Below, piece after piece: positions 48,375-58,945 of a DNA stretch of 64,000 nt (positions are counted from its first letter, which is position 1; each line of letters begins with the position of its first letter). Where the stretch lies: assembly GCA_907165135.1 (NCBI GenBank), contig OU015567.1:439001-503000 (forward strand), given 5' to 3'. The position numbers and the translations under genes were made by a program. The DNA comes from Oikopleura dioica. Its lineage: Eukaryota; Chordata; Appendicularia; Copelata; Oikopleuridae. The notes beneath the pieces are model-generated. The model was not told the DNA's origin and did no database searches. It saw nothing but the letters and a program-made list of their open reading frames with translations.

Positions 48375-48840
48375 GTATTGATCATTATTCGTTGCGCCGA
48401 AAGCAGTGCTAAAGCCACATATTATCCGACTCTCAGCACCGTTCAAAAAATCGACTTTGATTGTCCATTTGGCCTCGACGAAGCATAAAATTCCACTAGC
48501 GCAAAAAATATGAGATAATCTTCTCACAAACACCGTGGTCTTTCTTCTTCATAATTATTTTTACGACTTCTTCTTTTTCCAGTTCAATGATCGTTGGTCT
48601 TCGATGCTCCCTGCCAATTTAGGAGGCTCTAAAATTGAAAGTTGAAAGTCTTAAATTTCCGAGACACCGCAAGACCACCAGAAAATGACAAAATGAAGAC
48701 AGGAGGATAGACCATCATTGTTAGAGCAGACAGGATGACAACAGAATCGCGTTTAAATGCGAACACTTTTTTCGAGATTGCATATCTCGATTTTTGATAC
48801 ATTTGACATTCTGAGTAAAAAATGTGAATAAAATGACAAT
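48375..48840. repeat. Mosaic duplicate of two neighbouring gene ends
   Basis: 48375-48425 resembles the last exon of the minus-strand gene at 50092 (FALMNNDQ-like end, tattgatcattattcgttgc). 48440-48500 resembles the last exon of the claudin-like gene (STLIVHLASTKHK on plus). 48580-48750 resembles 49815-49960 (gttgaaagtcttaaa, gaggata.accatc.ttagag). None keeps a full gene; these are degraded copies. Confidence 0.6.
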
Positions 48841-49024
48841 AAAACAAAAATCTATTGATTAATTTTCATCAAAAAGAGCATTTTCAAGGTCGAAGCAACT
48901 AATTTGAACTCGACAGGCATGTGAATGCCGGCCGGTCCACCCAAAGCCAAGCAAGCAAGCTTATCGGCATGGTCAATATTTCCATGTATCTTTCGAACTT
49001 CAAGGTGGCGCAAGACTTTCCTTA

Positions 49025-49033
49025 TTTATATAA
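49025..49033 (+). promoter_or_regulatory. TATA box of secreted copy A
   Basis: TATATAAAG about 55 bases upstream of the ATG at 49084, at normal distance for a start site near 49055. Confidence 0.5.
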
Positions 49034-49083
49034 AGCAAATTTTTGTTTCAGAAAATTTCACTTTCAAATTTTTAAATTTTGAA

Positions 49084-49710
49084 ATGAAGATTTTCCCACT
49101 TCTCTTGTCCGTTTTTCAAGTCGAATCCTATGTCGTCCCCGGATACTCCGGTCCTCCTCAGGATCTGAACTACTTCACCCAGCAGATTATCGACGGGCAG
49201 TTGAATCTCTGCCGCGGTCGGAACGTCGACAACGTCAGCTGTGGCAAGATCCTTCATGATAAAATCATGACGATGAACGACCTGCGACGAGAGTTCAGCT
49301 GCATGGTTACCCGTGGCTACTACGGATGGCCAAAAGGGAGGGGACACTTTCACTCTACTTCCGGTCCCAATGGCGGAAGCAACAACTACTACGCCGTCTG
49401 CAGCGAACGAGGAGGCACAGCCGTCAACAAATGGAGCTTTGAAAACTCGGTATTGAAAATTTCTCACTCATAAGAGGACGAAAACGTATTCTAGTGCGAA
49501 TCCTGCGCGAACAGCTGCAACGGCGGAATCAACGCCGAAACCTGCGTGAGAGATTGCATGGCACTCAGAGAAGCACAGTTCTGTCAACAAGGCTATGCCA
49601 GTCTCATTACTTCGAAGGGTGCTGTTGGTGGGTGGACATATGGCGGTCGCTTCTATCAGTCTCGATCTGGAATGTGGTGTGGCGGAGTCTGCACAAATTA
49701 TCTCCATTGA
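49084..49710 (+). CDS. Secreted cysteine-rich protein, copy A (193 aa)
   Basis: Exons 49084-49449 and 49495-49710 join at phase 0 by a 45-base GT-AG intron. Signal peptide MKIFPLLLSVFQVESYVVPG. Exon 1 has cysteines in NLCRGRNVDNVSCG, FSCMV and YAVCSERG. Exon 2 has CESCANSCNGGINAETCVRD then CMALREAQFC, and ends in a glycine-rich GGWTYGGRFYQSRSGMWCGG. The same exon boundary and the C..C...C / GGWTYGG / C..C layout occur in copies B, D and E, so this is the divergent founder or outgroup of the array. It is likely extracellular; function unknown. Confidence 0.75.
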
Positions 49711-50091
49711 TCTCCCTTTCATTCTTTCTTTCTGAATCAGGAAATAAAATTTTGATTCTCTCCAATTCCCTCATTATCATATTATTTACGACCGTTTCTT
49801 CTTTTCATAGCTTAGTGAGCATCGCTCGCAATTGCCCCCTCCCAATTCGGCAGTCCAAAGTCGCAAAAAAAAAAGTTGAAAGTCTTAAAATTTCGGAGAC
49901 AAAATGAAGACGCGAGGATAAACGATCATCGTTAGAGAAGGCAAGATGAAAATGATGATATGAAGACATTTGTGAATGACATTTGTCAAATGAAGACATT
50001 TCAAAATGTCGAAAACACAAAAATAGATGTCGATATTTGATTAATTCTGAATACAAAAATGAAAATAAAAGGACATTGAAAAAAAAAACAG

Positions 50092-51785
50092 TTATTGATC
50101 ATTGTTCATCGCGCCGAAAGCGGTGGTAAAGTCGCGTGTTACTCGTCTCACGACATCCGTCAATTTCTCGTTGATCTTTTCAGAGCAGTTTTTGAAGAAA
50201 ATGTTCTGGACCCTTTCCATTTGGGATTGATAAGTGAACACTTTCAGCATCGCATTATCTAAAACAGAATGTCTTTTCCGATTCAATTAAGGGCGTACCT
50301 GGCAAAAACCGTTCCATATCTTCATCCATCATTTCCAGCTCGCTACGATCGAGTTCCGAATTCTGCGGATCGCAGCCGTTTTTCTTGCCCTTGATCCACC
50401 ACGAAAACTGAAAACGTAATTTTACGAGTAAGACAAGCTTTTTACGGAAAAGAATTTTTGTTAAAACGCGCCCTTTTCCGGACAATTTTACATTTTCTAC
50501 AAATCCGGGTCTCCAATTTTTAGCTCAATTCAATTTGAAATTCGTCAATTCTAGCGTTTTTCTAGCTGGGCTCGGGAACCTGTGAAGAAAATCTGAGTCA
50601 GGGACCCTGTCACAGGGTTTTTAACACATAAAACGAAAAGCCGCGTAGCGGCTTTTTGAAAAACTAAGCCGCGAAGCTGCTTTCCTAAAATATTTGAATT
50701 AATAAATCGATAAATTTAGGAAAGCCGCTGCGCAGCTTTGTTTTAAAAAAAGGCGAAGAACAATTTTTTCAAGAAAACATGAAAAAACGTTTTTACCTAG
50801 AAAAAGCTGGTTATCCAAGATTATAAAGTAAAAAATTCTCGTTTTACAGAACTTCACACTTTACGGAACGATTTCGTGAATATCTTCATAATTCATTTCA
50901 TTAATTTCAAATTTGAAGAAAAACCGTAAAACTGACTCACTTTCAATTTAAACACAAAGCTGTCAATAGCAAGCCCCTATCGGATAACAGAGAGAATAGA
51001 CACAGGCGTGTCTAACGCAGCTATCAGTAAACTGTCGGAAACGGAACTGTTTAAAAAAGGGCAACGTGGGGTCTTTTTTATCGGGTACTTACAAATCGGC
51101 GGGTTCGGTTGACAGCTCTTTCAAGTCTGTATTTCTTCTTGTAATCATCGGCATATCGTTCGATCCAGCCTTCGTATCGGGAAACGATTCGGTTGATTCG
51201 GTCAAGACCAACGTATTCTACATCAAAAAGTTTCAGTATCACGGGAAGCCTGGGCTCGAGAACCTGCGGAGAAAACCTGAGTCATGGTCTGAAAGATCTT
51301 AAATGAAAGCCGCGTAGCGGCTTTTTAAATAATAAAGCCGCGAAGCGGCTCTACATGAAAACCTTTCATATCTATTCTGAAAGCTTGGCAAAGCCGCTTC
51401 GCGGCATTGTTTCTTAAAAAAAGCGGCTACGCGGCTTTCATCATAGCTTTTTTTGACCCTGAGTCAGTTTTTCTACGCAGGTTGCCGAGCTTAGATCGCC
51501 ATCATCGGAAAAAAATCAAGTTAGGAATGGCCTAATTACCCACATTAACCTCCTTACTAGAATTAGGCATTTTTAACTTTCCGTTGAACTAAAATATCGC
51601 CCAAAGTACGTTTTATCCGATAATTATGGGTGTCACTGTTTTAAAACCTAAAACAATCTCTCTTTGCAAATCTGATTTACAATGTACACGTTATTAAAGT
51701 AGCATAGGCTAAGCATAGCGATAATTTTACCTTCTTGTGAGGCCGAAAAATTGGCAAGAACAAAAATAATTTTCAAAAACTTCAT
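50092..51785 (-). CDS. Secreted helical protein, 151 aa, four exons
   Basis: Exons 51785-51731, 51217-51093, 50407-50299 and 50258-50092 give exactly 152 codons, all introns GT-AG. The signal peptide is MKFLKIIFVLANFSASQ. The mature chain is basic and helical: YVGLDRINRIVSRYEGWIER, KKKYRLERAVNRTRRFFSWW, DRSELEMMDEDMERFLP, and ends VTRDFTTAFGAMNNDQ. Two cysteines only (GCDP, NCSEK). A minus-strand TATAAAG at 51826-51832 lies about 40 bases before the ATG. Both long introns are loaded with palindromic repeats. Not recognised; it sits opposite and inside the secreted array. Confidence 0.72.
50573..50740. repeat. CCTGAGTCAGG-family and GCCGC palindromes in intron
   Basis: Contains ggaacctgtgaagaaaatct then gagtcaggg, a ccctgtcacaggg hairpin, and three copies of the palindrome family AAAGCCGCGTAGCGGCTTT in both orientations. 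All lie inside the third intron of the minus-strand secreted gene. Confidence 0.7.
51250..51494. mobile_element. 245-bp foldback MITE, CCTGAGTCAGG family
   Basis: Ends are inverted: gctcgagaacctgcggagaa left; the complement of the right end is gctcggcaacctgcgtagaa, both continuing into (a)ctga(g/c)tca.ggtc. Inside are nested AAGCCGCGTAGCGGC palindromes. It lies in the second minus-gene intron (51218-51730). It is the most complete member of a family scattered through the window. Confidence 0.72.
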
Positions 51786-51825
51786 TTTCAGATTTTTTGA
51801 ATGGATGAAAAATCTAGCCGAAGCG

Positions 51826-51832
51826 CTTTATA
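51826..51832 (-). promoter_or_regulatory. TATA box of the 151-aa secreted protein
   Basis: TATAAAG on the minus strand, about 40 bases upstream of the ATG at 51785. Confidence 0.5.
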
Positions 51833-52133
51833 CGAAGCTGGAAACCGCTGCTCATTGAGTTTCTATCCGCTGATGACGGCATTGATCAATTGCGTTAATT
51901 ACGATACACTTTGGATATCCGAACTTTTGCTAGAATTTTTGACTCATCAAACTCATTTGCATGATTTTTGATAGATTTAGGTTAGAAAACGAGAGTGCTT
52001 AGAAGCTCGGTTTACCAGTCTGCCTAAAGAACTGGCGAAACATAAAGAACATTTAATTACTGACTCGTGTTTTTGCGGAGACAAGTAAAGTCCTCATTTT
52101 ATTCTCAAAAAAATTGATTAATTTAATGCTGCA

Positions 52134-52707
52134 GAGATTTTTTCGTTACTTTCTGTGATCGCCGCCGCTCCTTCTTCGGAGAATGCGGTCGTTTCTCACT
52201 CTAGAACTGCCAGGGCCACTGAGGAAATGATCGAAACTGAGATGGAAGATGCTCTTCATTTATGCATTCGAAAAAATTTGAGTCGCAACGAGTGTGCAAC
52301 AAAGGTCGGTAAAGAACTCGACACGATCGATCCAGATAATCACGATTGTTTTGTCTACGACACAAACGGCTCCGGAAGAGCACACTACCATGCAAAGGTT
52401 GGAAGTCTCTATGCTTCCTGCAGCAGAAGATCAACCGTGTCCGTTGACAAAACAGCTTTTGGGGAATGGGTAAAATTTATCCGTAAAGAAGCATTTTTGA
52501 TCAAAAAATTTTAAGTGTGGTTATTGTACGGAATATTGCGATACCAACCATTGCATTCAAAACTGTTTGCATCGAGCAAGAAAGCTCATTTGCGAAAATG
52601 ACAGTGGAACCTTCGTGGCATCTTCTAGTTTTATTGGAGGCTGGACTTCAGGAGGTGCATACGCATCAAAATCGGCGACTAATTGCGCCGCTACTTGTAA
52701 TAGTTAG
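52134..52707 (+). CDS. Secreted cysteine-rich protein, copy B, start unclear
   Basis: Exon 1 (to 52469) encodes IFSLLSVIAAAPSSENAVVS, a signal-peptide-like stretch aligned with MKIFSSLSVIAAAFASD of copy E, then TEMEDALHLCIRKNLSRNEC and DCFVYDTNGSGRAHYHAKVG. Exon 2 (52516-52707) encodes CGYCTEYCDTNHCIQNCLHR and FIGGWTSGGAYASKSATNCA. The position of the family ATG-AAG reads GCA-GAG here, so the usual start is lost; the first in-frame ATG would delete the signal peptide. An upstream exon supplying a start is possible. It may be a decaying copy. Confidence 0.6.
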
Positions 52708-52841
52708 ATCGAGAGAAAACGATTGAAGACCGAATTCCTGACTTTATTTTATTTCTTGCTCTTTTCAGTTTATAGAAATAAACTTTCGCTTGTCCGATTG
52801 TATGACTTTTTAAATCGGCGATTTTGGATTGATGCCCTTAA

Positions 52842-53236
52842 GGGGGTAGAACTAGATTTTTTCGAAAATAAGTTATTTTCGAGAGCCATTTTATATAAAA
52901 AAGACCTGTTTTTACTTATGATAAGAAAATTTCCTCATAGATGTTGCTGAAAAAAAGGGTTGAACTATCTTAAAATAAAATTTAAGAAATTTGACAAGTC
53001 ACGTGACTCGAGAAATTTGAGGACGCGAATGAGCTAAAATCGCAATTTTTGAAGAGATGGGTTGACTTTTCGCTCTCTTCCGCAAAAATCTATCGAAAAA
53101 ATTTTTAAAAGAGAAATATTGTTAGATCTACGTTTGCTCTTTCTTCAGCCGAAGAGAGAATTTGTTTATCTAAGCTCGCGCGGCTTTGAGCGCCGGTCTA
53201 GAATTGGCTTTTTTCAAAAAACCTAGTTCTACCCCC
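52842..53236. mobile_element. 395-bp TTAA-flanked element between copies B and C
   Basis: TTAA at 52838-52841 and 53237-53240. Ends GGGGGTAGAACTAGATTTTT left and GGGGGTAGAACTAGGTTTTT as complement of the right end. No ORF. The first seven bases equal those of one end of the 21249-21931 element, so both are likely mobilised by one piggyBac-type transposase. Confidence 0.78.
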
Positions 53237-53386
53237 TTAAAGTGAGCGTAATATCTTTTTTTTCTTAAAAAAAAGAGCAATCAAAGTTTCCTTTGAAATT
53301 ACAGTATATCGCGGGATTAACACGAAGGACGTGGTCCTACAATAATGAAGAGTTCGGAGTAGTCAGAGAAGAAAAGCAAGTGGGAC

Positions 53387-53722
53387 ATGAAGATTTTTCC
53401 AACGCTTTCGATCATTTCTGCTGCTTTTGCATCCGACAACTCAACCGTTTCGAATTCAAGAAGCGCCAGAGCCAGTAAGGCAGAAATAGTTGCTGAAATG
53501 GAAGATGTCCTGTATTTATGCGATCGTAGAAATTTTGATAAAGATGATTGTGCAAGAAAAGGAGTAGAAGAGCTCTTGCAGATTGCAGGGGATTATGACT
53601 GCTTCGTTTATACATATCCAGCATCTTCATGGGGACAATATCATGCGAAAATAGGAGATTCCGGAATGACCTGCAGTAAAAGCTCACAACGAGAAGTTGA
53701 CGATGGAGCATTTGAAGAATGG
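53387..53722 (+). pseudogene. Secreted cysteine-rich protein, copy C, exon 2 missing
   Basis: Exon 1 is intact: MKIFPTLSIISAAFASDNST then AEIVAEMEDVLYLCDRRNFD, DYDCFVYTYPASSWGQYHAK and MTCSKSSQ, ending EEW at the conserved donor (gtaaat) at 53722. Instead of a second exon, about 1 kb of repeat DNA follows (53770-54700) before copy D. The donor could in principle reach exon 2 of copy D (55178). The upstream sequence (cgcgggatta.cacgaaggacgtgg and agtcagagaaga) is shared with D and E. It is probably a truncated copy. Confidence 0.65.
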
Positions 53723-53769
53723 GTAAATTCTGCGTTTTCTTCATTGCCTAGTATACAAATGTTAAAATT

Positions 53770-54560
53770 CTGTTTTTCGAGGCAGCTCCCGTTTTGCCAA
53801 AAATCACGGCTCGCCCACATCCTGTTTCGCCCAAAATCCTTGATCGCCCAAAATGGCAGAACAAACTTGCGCGGGTTAGTAAGGGTAACCCTTAGTAACC
53901 CCCCCCCTTCCTTAACCTTAGCCGGCCAGGAGGCACCATCTATGGAATAGGGGTCAAAGAATTACGTCTCCCACTGAAGTGATTTTGAGTTTCGAAAAAC
54001 GGAAGAAACTGTAGGGCTATTATCGATAAGCTACCCTTAGGTTACCTTCCGACTATTTTTGGTTAGGGTTAGGGTTCGGAAAAAGGCTTAATTTGAGAAT
54101 AACTACATGCACCATGTATGGTGCATTGCTACAATGGCGCCGACACCACTGATGGTGCTTTTGGCCGGTAGGCAGTATTCGTCGAATACCGAGTATTTCA
54201 GACTCAAAACCCGAGAAGCGCCGTCACTAAAGCATCCCCATATTCTGATTGGCTAACAGCTAATTTGATTTTCAAAGGTTTCCACATATGGAAACCTTTG
54301 ATTTTCTCGGGGCAAACGCTTGAAATACTCGGTAGTCTCCCTCTTCGAATTGGAAGATTTGATCTGATGCTGAAACCTAAACCTTAATCCGCACCCAAAC
54401 CCAAACCCAAACTAAAACCCAAACCCGAACACTAACGAAGAACCAAAAAACAAACCCAAAGACGTACGTAATAGACTTTGAGTTGAATTTTTCAAGAATA
54501 ATAGCAGGTGATGCACCACTCATGGTGCATTTGGCCGGTAAGGTCAGAAATGACATTTTG
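53770..54560. repeat. Composite repeat: gcccaaaa, ttaggg, tgcacca motifs
   Basis: Contains 'cgcccaaaat' units (53800-53860), a C-run (taaccccccccc), telomere-like ttagggttaggg at about 54063-54076, two 'tgcacca..atggtgca' palindromes (54110 and 54512) with adjacent 'ttggccggta', and a CCCAAA-rich tract (54395-54430). No gene. It occupies the place of copy C's second exon. Confidence 0.6.
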
Positions 54561-54795
54561 GCCGGCTAAGGTTAAAGGTGTCAACAACGATCGAATAAGG
54601 GTCTCTCTTATGATTCCAAAAATAGGGCTGAAAACACAATTATTAGGTCAAGAAAAAAAAGTAAGCAAAATTTTCATGAAAGACTTTGAAATGTGAAAGA
54701 AATTACGTTTGTTCGCGGGATTATCACGAAGGGCGTGGTCCTTCCAGAATAAAGAGCAAAAAGAGAGTAGTCAGAGAAGATTAGTCAACTGGGAC

Positions 54796-55372
54796 ATGAA
54801 GATTTTTCCAGCGCTTTCGATAATTACTGCTGCTTTTGCATCGGACAACTCAACCGTTTCGGATTCAAGTAGTTCCAGTGCCAGTGATGAAGAAATAGTA
54901 GCTGAGATGGAAGATGTCCTGTATTTATGCGATCGGAGAAATTTGGGTCTTTATGATTGTGCAAAAAAGGGATATGAAGAGCTCTTGCAGATCGCAGGAG
55001 ATTATGACTGTTTCGTTTATACAAGTCCGGCATCTTCATGGGGACAATATCATGCAAACATAGGAGATTCCTGGATGACCTGCAGTGTCGGCTCAGAAAG
55101 TCAAAAAGTTGACAAATCAGCATTTGAAGAATGGGTAAATTCTACTTGGTTTTCTCATTTCTTTGAAAATATTTAAGTGTGATTTTTGCTCGGAATACTG
55201 TGATGACAATAAATGCGCTAGAAAATGTCTTGTAATGACTAAAAAGCTCTTCTGCGGGGATAATCATGCAACTGTGATTGTTTCATCCTATGATATTGGT
55301 GGCTACACTTATGGAGGTGCAGTACACACAAGCAAGTTTTCCACAAATTGTGCTGCTTTCTGCCAAAATTAG
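54796..55372 (+). CDS. Secreted cysteine-rich protein, copy D (177 aa), intact
   Basis: Exons 54796-55134 and 55178-55372 join in phase 0 across a 43-base GT-AG intron. Signal peptide MKIFPALSIITAAFASDNST. Exon 1: VAEMEDVLYLCDRRNLGLYD, CAKKGYEELLQIAGDYDCFV, WGQYHANIGDSWMTCSVGSE. Exon 2: CDFCSEYCDDNKCARKCLVM, LFCGDN, GGYTYGGAVHTSKFSTNCAA, ending FCQN. Ten or more cysteines predict a disulphide-rich extracellular protein. A conserved block cgcgggattatcacgaaggg about 80 bases upstream is shared with C and E and may be promoter sequence. This is the reference intact member of the array. Confidence 0.8.
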
Positions 55373-55828
55373 GCCAATTATGTTATTGTTGTATATTTGT
55401 CAATATCAGACTCGAAAATAATATTTCACGACTTCATTTTGAGTGATTCGCCGACAAAGATAATTGACGGAGTCGGCGCCGTGCAAGTTCTCATGCGACC
55501 ATCGCATGTCAGAAAGGGAGCGCACTGTCAGTCGAAATCGTGCTATATTATAAAAACTATATATTCTTTTATTTCTGCATAAAATTTCCCGAAATGATTT
55601 AACAATGAATAAACAATGACTTGAATACAAATGTAAGAATTCTGTCGATCTGGCGCACTGATAAGAGGAGTTTGAAACTTTCGGGCCCCATGAAAAATTT
55701 TGAAATCGCAAATAAAATAACGGTAGATCGCGAGATTATCGCAAAGGGCGTTGTCTTGCATAAATAAAGAGCAAAAAAGACCGCAACTGCAATGATTACT
55801 TAGTCAGAGAAGAATAGATGACTGGGAG

Positions 55829-57379
55829 ATGAAGATTTTTTCATCACTTTCCGTCATTGCTGCTGCTTTTGCATCCGACGACTCAACCGTTTCGCATTCA
55901 AGAAGCGCAAGAGCTAGGTTCAACAAAATCGCCCGAAACCAAGATCGGGTATTATCGGGTTTTTTAGGAGGTCGGAAAAATCGGATCGGGTTTTGTTGGA
56001 TTTTATCGGGTTTTTGTCGGGTCGGAAATCGGGTTTTTATCGGATTTTTGTCGGATTTTTGTCGGGTTTCCTACAAGCAAAAATTAAAAAAATCAAGTCA
56101 AAAGAAGGCCAAAAACTCATCTTGAGCGGATTTTTTCAACAATTTTCGAGGATCATTTATAATAATATTTAGATTTTTGTACATTTTCCCATTGTGCATC
56201 TCCTAATACGATAAAAACGCCTGGTCGAATACGGTAGAATAGAGAATAAATAATCCCACCCCTGTTTATATGTTTAGAAAGCTTAGACCTTGCTGAGTTG
56301 CAGTTTAGGGGGTTAGGCATTGCCGAGGTCACATGACCTCAAATAACCCATGGGGTTGAAAACAGGGCCGACTATTTTCCCGGGCGCCGAATTTCGCCCG
56401 ATTGCCCGATTTTGCCCGCCCGCCCGATTTTTTGCCCGACTTGCCCGGTCCCAACGTTCCACCCTGGTTGAAAATAGTGGGAGTACTAAAGCCTTCAAGC
56501 TCAGGCCTTTTCTGAAATTCTGCCCTCGAAATAGATCGCTGATTTCCAGGGACCTCGCCGAATTTCATTCTCTCAATTGCCAGAAGATAATCTTTGGTAA
56601 GATTAATGTGAATGTCCTCTAGAGCTCGTTTCCCCGGTTATGGAGGCAGTTCTCATCTATTTTGAGTGCATTTTGAGTAAAAAAGGGCTATTTAGACCGA
56701 CTGTGATTGACTGAAAAAGCAAGAAAAACCCGACGAAATTCCGACAAAATTCGACAAAAACTCGATCCTACGTCGGGTTTCGAAATTTTCAGAATCGGGT
56801 TTTGTAGGGTGAAAAAACCCGACAAAACCCGATAAATATCCGATGCGATATCGGGTTTTCCGGCCATCGGATTCCGATTTGTTGAACCTAGCGCAAGAGT
56901 TAGTAAGGCAGAAAAAGTGGCGGAAATGGAAGATGTCCTGTATTTATGCGATCGTAGAAATTTGGATGAAAATGATTGTGCACAAAAAGGAGTAGAAGAG
57001 CTCTTGCAGATTGCAGGAGATTATGACTGCTTCGTTTATACAAATCCAGCATCTTCATGGGGACAACTTCATGCAAAGATAGGTGATTCCTGGATGACCT
57101 GCAGTAAAGGCTCAGATAGAGAGGTTGACGAATCAGTATTCGAAGAATGGGTAAATTCTCTTTGTAATATATTTGTGAACATTTTAGTGTGATTTTTGCT
57201 CAAAATACTGTGATGACATTCGGTGCGCTCGAGAATGTTTAATGAGAACTGGAAAGCTCTTCTGCGGAGAAAATCCTGCAGCTCTGATTGTATCATCAAA
57301 TTATATTGGTGGCTGGACGTACGGAGGTGCTTACCACACGAGCAAATTTTCCAAAACTTGTGCCGCTTTTTGCCATTAG
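55829..57379 (+). CDS. Secreted cysteine-rich protein, copy E, split by transposon
   Basis: Exon 1 starts MKIFSSLSVIAAAFASDDST at 55829, is broken after 55913 by a 978-bp element, and resumes at 56900 (VSKAEKVAEMEDVLYLCDRR) to the donor at 57150. Exon 2 (57188-57379) encodes CDFCSKYCDDIRCARECLMR and YIGGWTYGGAYHTSKFSKTC, ending FCH. Ignoring the element and one 8-bp target copy gives HSRSARVSKAE in unbroken frame, as in the sister copies. As assembled, the reading frame enters the element and stops, unless the element is spliced out. Confidence 0.78.
55914..56891. mobile_element. 978-bp hAT-like element in exon of copy E
   Basis: 8-bp direct repeats CGCAAGAG at 55906-55913 and 56892-56899. 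Ends are inverted: CTAGGTTCAACAAAA left, with CTAGGTTCAACAAAT as complement of the right end. Subterminal tcgggttttt/aaaacccga repeats mirror each other. Inside is a CCCG-rich stretch (56375-56450). No transposase; non-autonomous. Confidence 0.85.
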
Positions 57380-57638
57380 GCCAATTTTAGAATAAACTTA
57401 TTGTTTTGCTGTTTGTCGAAATTAGGTCGGCTATTTCAATAATTATGAAAATTTACTATTTTGAATAAATGATGACATGTATCAAGCGTTATTTTGATTT
57501 CTTGGATATTCATACTTCTTGAAGTTTAGAATCTCTCTTATTTTAGAATTCACAAAAAACGAGCTCGAAAATATGACTCTTTTTATTTTTCGACTCGTGT
57601 TTTAAAGCGAGGCGGATTTCCGAGCATTACTTTCCCGC

Positions 57639-57938
57639 TCATGAAAATGTTACTTGAACCCCTTTTCGATCCGTTTTAATCCTCGTTGTGACCGCAAATT
57701 TCAGTTTTTCGCAAAATCGGAATAATAGAAGGCGCCACGAGCGAAATTTATTGTAATGCTGGATTTGGAGATGATCAAGTTCCTTTGTTAATATTTTCAG
57801 AATAAACATGGCTTCTTTTTGAGGAATGCTACAGTTGGTAATTACTTGAAGTTTTGTTGTTTCGACCCCTTCTCTTATGCATAAATGAGTGGTGACAAAG
57901 TACTTATTTTTTAAACGTTTTAAGCTTTCCTTTATCAA
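57639..57938 (-). CDS. Doubtful ORF, 99 aa
   Basis: An open minus-strand frame beginning MIKESLKRLKNKYFVTTHLC and rich in Leu/Lys/Arg. No splice or promoter context and no family. It is listed because it is the only sizeable frame in 57.4-58.3 kb; it may be chance. Confidence 0.15.
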   Translation of the reverse strand: MIKESLKRLKNKYFVTTHLCIREGVETTKLQVITNCSIPQKEAMFILKILTKELDHLQIQHYNKFRSWRLLLFRFCEKLKFAVTTRIKTDRKGVQVTFS

Positions 57939-58788
57939 AATAAAAACGATGCTTGAATAAATAAGAGAAAAATTTGTGAAGGTAATATTTCATTTATTAA
58001 AACAGTAACTATAGCCAGTTATGATTTTGAAAGAAAAAGTAAGTTATTAATAATAATTTTTGAGTCAAATAATGAGCGCGCACATAGAGCTTCAGTTTCA
58101 TTACAAAAAAAAAAATTTGTCGTTAAAATCGAACAAGGAATTCCAGATATTGTTTCATTTCAGAGGCATTTTTAAAATATAAATCTTTGTCTGAAGGTTT
58201 TTTTATAGGTATTTTTATAGGTACTTCAGAATTAAAATTTCAGACACTGATGTACTTAGAGAAATAAAAATAAAAACTGTTTCATTTGAAAAACTGATTG
58301 TTTCTATTTTCCCTTCTGGTTATATACGAATTGTTACGCTCTGATACCTCATTTGATAACTATCGACTCCAGTGTGTACTATCTGCTCATCAGATTGCCT
58401 CTTATCATTTTGGCCATCATCTTCTTCTTCTTGTTGAAAATATTCGTTGCGCACTTGGACAATGGTATTCTACGAAAGATTTTTGTATGCAGAAGCAAGT
58501 GGCTGATCTTGAGTTCTGGATCGCGACATAAATTTATGGTCGCGCCTTTTTGAAAGTGCCAAGGGTTGAAAGCCGCAGCGAGCGGGATCTAACGTCACAA
58601 AAGAAGATAACTTGGTTTTTTTCCAAGGAGAAATTTCGGAAAGAATTTCAAGTAGAATCAATTATTCGCGATTTTTTTTTAATTTCTTGTAAAAAAAGCA
58701 AAAAAAAATTCTATTGTCTGATTGGCCTATGTGTAGAATACGGACATCTAATTGGTCAAAAAATTGACCAAAGTTTTGGTCGAGATTT

Positions 58789-58945
58789 GGGGCTGTGTCA
58801 AGAACTGACAAAAAATTTTGACAAATTTTGCGTGAAAATTTTCATCCAATCAAAATCCTGGATTCGGTTAACGGGCCAATCAGGAGCCAAGTAGCCGCCC
58901 ACGCAAAATTTGTCAAAATTTTTTGTCGGTTCCTGACGCCACCCC
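58789..58945. mobile_element. 157-bp MITE with about 46-bp inverted repeats
   Basis: The left arm starts GGGGCTGTGTCAAGAACTGA and continues through ttttgacaaattttgcgtg; the complement of the right arm starts GGGGTGGCGTCAGGAACCGA and continues identically. Target duplications are not evident. Confidence 0.72.

Noticed and set aside
53893-53910. Run of nine cytosines taken as a possible assembly join
   Set aside because: A C-run also occurs at 43360-43370 in similar repeat context, so it is more likely part of a repeat than an artefact, though it could hold length errors.
58298-58894. Overlapping plus-strand frames with hydrophobic stretches
   Set aside because: No consistent codon pattern, splice sites or promoter; partly inside a MITE.
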